Assembly: GCF_026262505.1 (NCBI RefSeq)
Contig: NC_067207.1
Location: 17,948,082 to 18,012,081, forward strand
DNA length: 64,000 bases
Origin: Trichomonas vaginalis G3
Lineage: Eukaryota > Parabasalia > Trichomonadida > Trichomonadidae
Direction of reading: 5' to 3'
This document shows, in pieces, positions 59,807-64,000 of the stretch (its first letter is position 1; every line of letters begins with the position of its first letter). The position numbers and the translations under genes were made by a program. Below the pieces are notes generated by a model, which saw only the letters and a program-made list of their open reading frames with translations, did no database searches and had not been told where the DNA came from.

Positions 59807-62667
59807 TCATTCTAGAGTTGCAAGGAAATTTTCATGTTCTTTGATATATATATCAATTTTTTGAATTGATTCTAATATAAAGTCAGAATACGCAATTCGA
59901 CTTTCGAAGAAATTCGGAATATTATGTATTATTGTGTAAATCACATACGTCGCTCTAAATATGTCGCGTAGATTGAACTTAACCTGAACAAGTGAAGCGA
60001 GATCTTGAATATGGCAATCATGAATTATTATATCATCCACTTTTGGAAGTGGGGCAGGATTCTTTTCTTTTGCCTGGTCGGCCACTTTTGGATTATCAAC
60101 TTCTGAAATCACAATTTCAGATTTTCCTCCTTTTTTGATTTTGTGGAATTTAAGGGCTGGAGGTGGACTTATCGTTGTATATAAATGGGCACAGTGCTGG
60201 CAAGGGATTGTTGTCAAATATTTCTCTTCCCAAATCTTCATTTTGTCTTGGCACTTTTGGCATATCATTGTTTTACAACGATTCTCCTCTTTCATAGACC
60301 CATTTTTCTTCTTGTTTTTTCGAAAGAGTTTTAATGCGCATTCATTCTCTGGTTTTCGAAGTTGATTTGCTCTTGCAATTATATAATTTAATGTTTCATT
60401 CATTTTACCTGCATATGACTTTACTCTTGACATAACTGCATTGTTATGGGAATGAAAACTTTCCACATGGTTTGAGCACGAAATCCTTGGTTTTCGCAAA
60501 CAGAGTGCAAGATTTTTCTTCTGAGTTTTTAATTCGAGAAACGCTTCATACTGCGCACTATTGATGGCACCTGAGTTTTTGTAAATCTCAACAATTGGAA
60601 GAAATAATTCATACTTATAATCATATTCTTTTATATTCCACGCAAAAACAATTGTACTCGCAATTGCACAAATCCAGGTGCCTGCCCCAATCGATTTAAA
60701 TAATGTCTCAAGCAATAATACACAATCAAATGGTTGAATGATGTAAACGATTCCAAACCTTTTCCAAAATCGTTTATGAATGGGATTTTTTTGATAATAC
60801 TTTCATCAACAATTGTCTTAAGTGTATCATAAATCAATTGATAAGATTTTGCCGACTCCGAGGGTCCTATAAATACACCCAACGGGAAACCCATGTTACC
60901 ATATATAATATGGGGGTATATAGCTATATAATCATCAAGTGGAAATGTCGCGTCGAGTTCGATAGCTTGGGCATTTTCTATGAAAAGTTTCACTTCTGGA
61001 TGGAGATATAAGAGCCATTGAATATTACTATTATTAAACTTGATTGGCATTTCATCACTAATTGAATGATATTTGACAAATCCAGGGATTAGATCAAAGA
61101 GATATGCAATATCATTTGAATTTCTGTGAGGATTAACATCATTTATATATTCATAATATAATGTCTTATCGAGTGCATTGTTTTTGAAGCTTGAATAGAA
61201 TTCTTTTCCTAGAATTTTATTTACAAATTCAATATTGTCTTGAGATGAGTTTGTAGTTAAAACATGCTTTTTCATTTCAATATTAAAATAAGATCTAACA
61301 CATGCACATTCTGAGCAAATATAAATTGAAAATGATAAATAGCAATCCTCACTGACCAATTCAAATATTTTATCTTCCTCATTTAAGATCAAAATTTGAA
61401 TACCACTTTCTGTATGTTTTTGTTTCAACTTTAAAAATGATGGCATATGTTTTACAAAATCAAGAATTTGCTGCAAAGTAAATTGAGAATGCATTTCATT
61501 GCCAATATAAATTGAGATGATTTTTTTCTATCGTAATTTATTGTATTTTTGGAAAATTCGATATAAACATTATATGTTTATCTAACATAACATCATGAAA
61601 TTCGGAACTCTGATACTTTTCGGGGATGTCATGGCTTTTTATCCATTTGCATTCTTTCATAATATTTGCTAAACCGTCGTATTTTTTTAAAGCTTTTTCA
61701 ACATTTTTTGGTGATGCAAGAATTCTGTAAAAAGTGACATTTTGGTGAATGATTGATTCGTATAGTAAGGTTTCAGAATAATTCATAATAAATGATAAAT
61801 AGAATGAATGTGGCTGATAAATAGATGTTATTCTATAAAGTTTTACAAAAAGTGGAATAATTTTCTGTGGTGTATAATAAAGCACTTCTTCACATACATT
61901 GCAATAGAGATATAAATAATTGCCAAGTAAATCAGGTGTAAGCTTTAATATTTTATTCACTTTTTCTCGAATAGCTTGATCTGGACTGATTGAAATCATC
62001 GCCCTCTGACAATTAGTTAAATTCCTGAGTTTTGCAATAGTATTTTTAGCTTCAAATAGAATTACAATTTCGTTTATTTTAATTGAATGTTTTTTTTCTT
62101 CTCCGATAAAAGTGATATTATATCCCTTATATTTTGGTACATCTAATGAATCGTTGATTAAATTATCAATAAAAAGAGTGATCCAGTGGTGGATAAGATG
62201 AGAAATATGGTGAGTATATATTAGTTGTATCATTATGTAAATATTGATTAACAGACTGAACAAATGCTTTAGTAAAATCATCACTATCGTTGAATTCTAA
62301 AAAATAATTCTTGTTTCTGAATTAAGTGTGTTATAACCTTAATGGATTGACGTAAAAATTTTAATCTGCAAAATGCAAATCCAGCGACAAATTTGATTAG
62401 CTCTTTGGAATCGATAAAATCGGGAATTTCATTATTTGGTTCCTCATCATTTATTATATCTTTTTCAATTTCATTGAGATACTGAAGAGTGTTTTTGTCT
62501 TGATTATTTAAGAAAACATTTGTAAAGAGATGCTGTCGTGCTTCTGTAATATTGTTATTAGAGATCTCTAAAGCATTTCTTACTTGAGTTTCAGTGTAAC
62601 CTAGAGATGTCAAAGACAAAAAGAGTTTCTGATTTATTTCCATTTGAAAAAAATTAAAACGTGACAT
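59807..62667 (-). pseudogene. MULE transposase with UBA-like segment, frameshifted (unit 2)
   Basis: Same gene as 23466-26319, here in four frames because several unit 1 breaks are absent: the extra base near 61290 joins the region before MKKHVLTT to the catalytic part, and one more T near 60130 joins the C-terminal parts. The break after CLRH and the one near 61525 (A7 run) are shared with unit 1. A different break follows KQELF near 62295. The UBA-like segment reads ETQVRNALE in place of ETQVSNALE. Confidence 0.75.
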
Positions 62668-62680
62668 TTTTCGCAGAGGA

Positions 62681-62909
62681 ATGAGTTTCGAAATCAGTCA
62701 AATTTATGGAGAGTCAAACAGAAGTAAGAATTGTAAAGTGAAAATACCTATAAGAATCGCAGAAAAAATTAATCATTGTCCAATGAATGCTCAAGAAATT
62801 CAAACATTTGCTTCTAGTAATATGTTTGAGCAACTTAATACTTTGGAATTATCTATTCAATTATATAAGAAGAATGTAATTGACTTTTTTAATCTGGTTG
62901 AACTATTAA
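62681..62909 (+). pseudogene. MULE companion ORF a, unit 2, cut by an insertion
   Basis: Identical to unit 1 ORF a for 76 codons up to NLVELL, where unrelated DNA begins at about 62910. The frame runs on by chance into a 63-bp tandem repeat of the insertion. The host gene is therefore interrupted here and uninterrupted by this insertion in unit 1. Confidence 0.8.
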
Positions 62910-62967
62910 AGTTAGTATGGTTAAGTTGGGTACTGAGGCACTGCGCACCTCCGTACACCAACTTAAC

Positions 62968-63115
62968 CTTAAATATTTACAAAACCGTTAACGTATATTT
63001 TTACAACACAAACGACAACACTAACTTAACCTTAAATATTTACAAAACCGTTAACGTATATTTTTACAACACAAACGACAACACTAACTTAACCTTAAAT
63101 ATTTACAAAACCGCC
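62968..63115 (+). repeat. 63-bp tandem repeat near the insertion end
   Basis: Two full units and a partial third, each starting CTTAAATATTTACAAAACC. It is likely part of the terminal region of the inserted element. Confidence 0.9.
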
Positions 63116-63211
63116 AACCACTTCACCTCACTAATGTTTTCACAAACGACTTCACTACTGTAAAAATAAACGTTCTCACTATCGTTCTCACTAACAACTT
63201 CACTAATGTTC

Positions 63212-63496
63212 TCATAAATTTTCCTCAATATCTTCATCATCAGTGTTAACCCTATTGTAGTCATACTTGAAGCCATAAACTTTCTCTAACTTCTTAACGT
63301 ACAATTTACATAACTTACCTTCGTCATCGTATGGTTTAATGATATAACTATTTCTATCTTTATAAACAGTCAATGAAAAGTCAACTGGTCTCGGATGTAT
63401 TTGAAAGAACATGTTATGCTCAGGAAGGAAGAATAAATGTTTAAATGTATGTTTGTTATACTGTGGAATTCGAATGAGTTGCTTTTGTTCTGTCAT
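63212..63496 (-). CDS. Virus-like insertion, 94-aa unknown protein
   Basis: ATG to TGA. Begins MTEQKQLIRIPQYNKHTFKH and ends in an acidic tail (DDEDIEENL). No family recognised; the context suggests a small gene of the inserted element. Confidence 0.5.
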   Translation of the reverse strand: MTEQKQLIRIPQYNKHTFKHLFFLPEHNMFFQIHPRPVDFSLTVYKDRNSYIIKPYDDEGKLCKLYVKKLEKVYGFKYDYNRVNTDDEDIEENL

Positions 63497-63701
63497 TTAC
63501 ATCCAAATAAAAATTTTCAGTAAACTTAAAAATAAACTTAAAAATAAACTTAAAAATTAATGATATCACCACCCTCACACGTATGAAAACATAGCGCAAA
63601 AATAAATTTAGGTGAAGTGGTGACATCTCACCTCTTTTTTCACCTCTTTTTTCACCTCATGAATTCATTGCTTTATAACTCTCTTCCTTTCTCCAACTCT
63701 T

Positions 63702-63908
63702 CTAACTTCTTCTAAGTTCAGCAATGTTGTCCTCATGAAGTTTAATCTTCCTTAATATACCTTCTCTATCTAATGGTTGCTTTATCTTTCTAAACTGAAC
63801 TCTACCATCCTTCATAGTATGAATGTAAAAACCTTCTGGAATAGTTCCTGATTTAATGTATTCTACCAAAAATTTTTGTTTCATTGCTTCAGTGACTTTA
63901 GTCGTCAT
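63702..63908 (-). CDS. Virus-like insertion, 68-aa unknown protein
   Basis: Starts MTTKVTEAMKQKFLVEYIKS, contains IPEGFYIHTMKDGRVQFRKI and ends in a short helical, charged tail. The pattern recalls small Trichomonas Maverick proteins (from memory, not searched). An AT-rich spacer with repeated CACCTCTTTTTT and AAACTTAAAAAT separates it from the 94-aa gene. Confidence 0.5.
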   Translation of the reverse strand: MTTKVTEAMKQKFLVEYIKSGTIPEGFYIHTMKDGRVQFRKIKQPLDREGILRKIKLHEDNIAELRRS

Positions 63909-64000
63909 TTTACTCTAAATAAAATGTTCAAATAAAATAAAACTAACATTATTTTTTCAGTAAGGAAACGCAGGAGTTTTACGATTTATTTGAGGAGTAG

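Larger units (their letters stand above)
35867..64000 (+). repeat. Unit 2 of the ~36 kb direct duplication (incomplete)
   Basis: This stretch repeats unit 1 in the same orientation. It differs by a resolved minisatellite at 37155-37643 (gap in unit 1), by scattered one-base indels, by two short in-frame deletions in the clathrin gene, and by an insertion from about 62910 that unit 1 lacks. The junction at 35866/35867 lies in AT-rich DNA with no obvious mobile element or repeat at it. Confidence 0.95.
52447..64000. mobile_element. Giant MULE-type transposon, unit 2 copy, interrupted at ~62910
   Basis: Same left end (52447) and internal order as in unit 1 up to the companion gene, where a different element has inserted. 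The right part is beyond the window. Many one-base indels distinguish it from unit 1, several in A or T runs. Confidence 0.75.
62910..64000. mobile_element. Insertion in unit 2, probable Maverick/Polinton-like end (runs off window)
   Basis: From about 62910 the sequence departs from unit 1 inside the MULE companion gene. The first bases include a hairpin (GGTTAAGTTGGGTAC with ACACCAACTTAACC), then a 63-bp tandem repeat at 62968-63115, then two small reverse-strand genes. The small lysine-rich proteins resemble those of Trichomonas Mavericks (recalled, not searched). The other end and any target duplication lie outside the window. It may be whole or partial; this cannot be judged here. Confidence 0.45.

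Overview
The window looks like AT-rich nuclear DNA from a parabasalid protist of the Trichomonas/Tritrichomonas kind. This is inferred from four things: long intronless genes, UAAA overlapping several stop codons (the trichomonad poly(A) signal), a Mutator-like (MULE) transposase, and small open frames that resemble Maverick/Polinton proteins of Trichomonas. Intergenic DNA is very AT-rich. The clathrin gene has strongly C-ending codons.

The dominant fact is a direct duplication. Bases 35867 to about 62909 repeat bases 1 to about 26560 almost base for base, with an offset of about 35.87 kb at the start and about 36.34 kb later. Unit 1 has a 100-N gap at 1282-1381 where unit 2 has a minisatellite. 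Most differences are one-base or few-base indels. The duplication may be real and recent, or it may be two haplotypes joined by the assembler.

Each unit reads as follows: a doubtful 74-aa frame; about 3.8 kb without convincing genes; a GH30 glucosylceramidase-like gene; a full-length clathrin heavy chain with an in-frame TAG in both copies; a small unknown gene split at a T8 run; a 1.25 kb fold-back element with 4-bp target duplications; a second unknown frame; then a giant MULE-type element.

The giant element spans 16106-31975 in unit 1 and is cut off by the window end in unit 2. It has 553-bp terminal inverted repeats. Inside the left end lies about 2.4 kb packed with some 25 different imperfect hairpins. 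After that come an 811-bp-arm palindrome, a 133-bp tandem array, a fold-back insert with 201-bp arms and a 122-bp array. Two divergent gene blocks with start codons 13 bp apart follow: a transposase with an N-terminal UBA-like segment, broken by frameshifts, and an unknown companion. The 133-bp array then recurs in inverted orientation, followed by a 47-bp array and the right terminal repeat. The right terminal repeat of unit 1 carries a 2.7 kb palindromic virus-like (probably Maverick/Polinton-derived) element. In unit 2 the companion gene is interrupted at about 62910 by another probable virus-like insertion.

Best candidates for something undescribed: the hairpin cluster together with the UBA-transposase and its companion gene, the shared in-frame TAG in clathrin heavy chain, and the palindromic virus-like element whose mirrored arms include target sequence.
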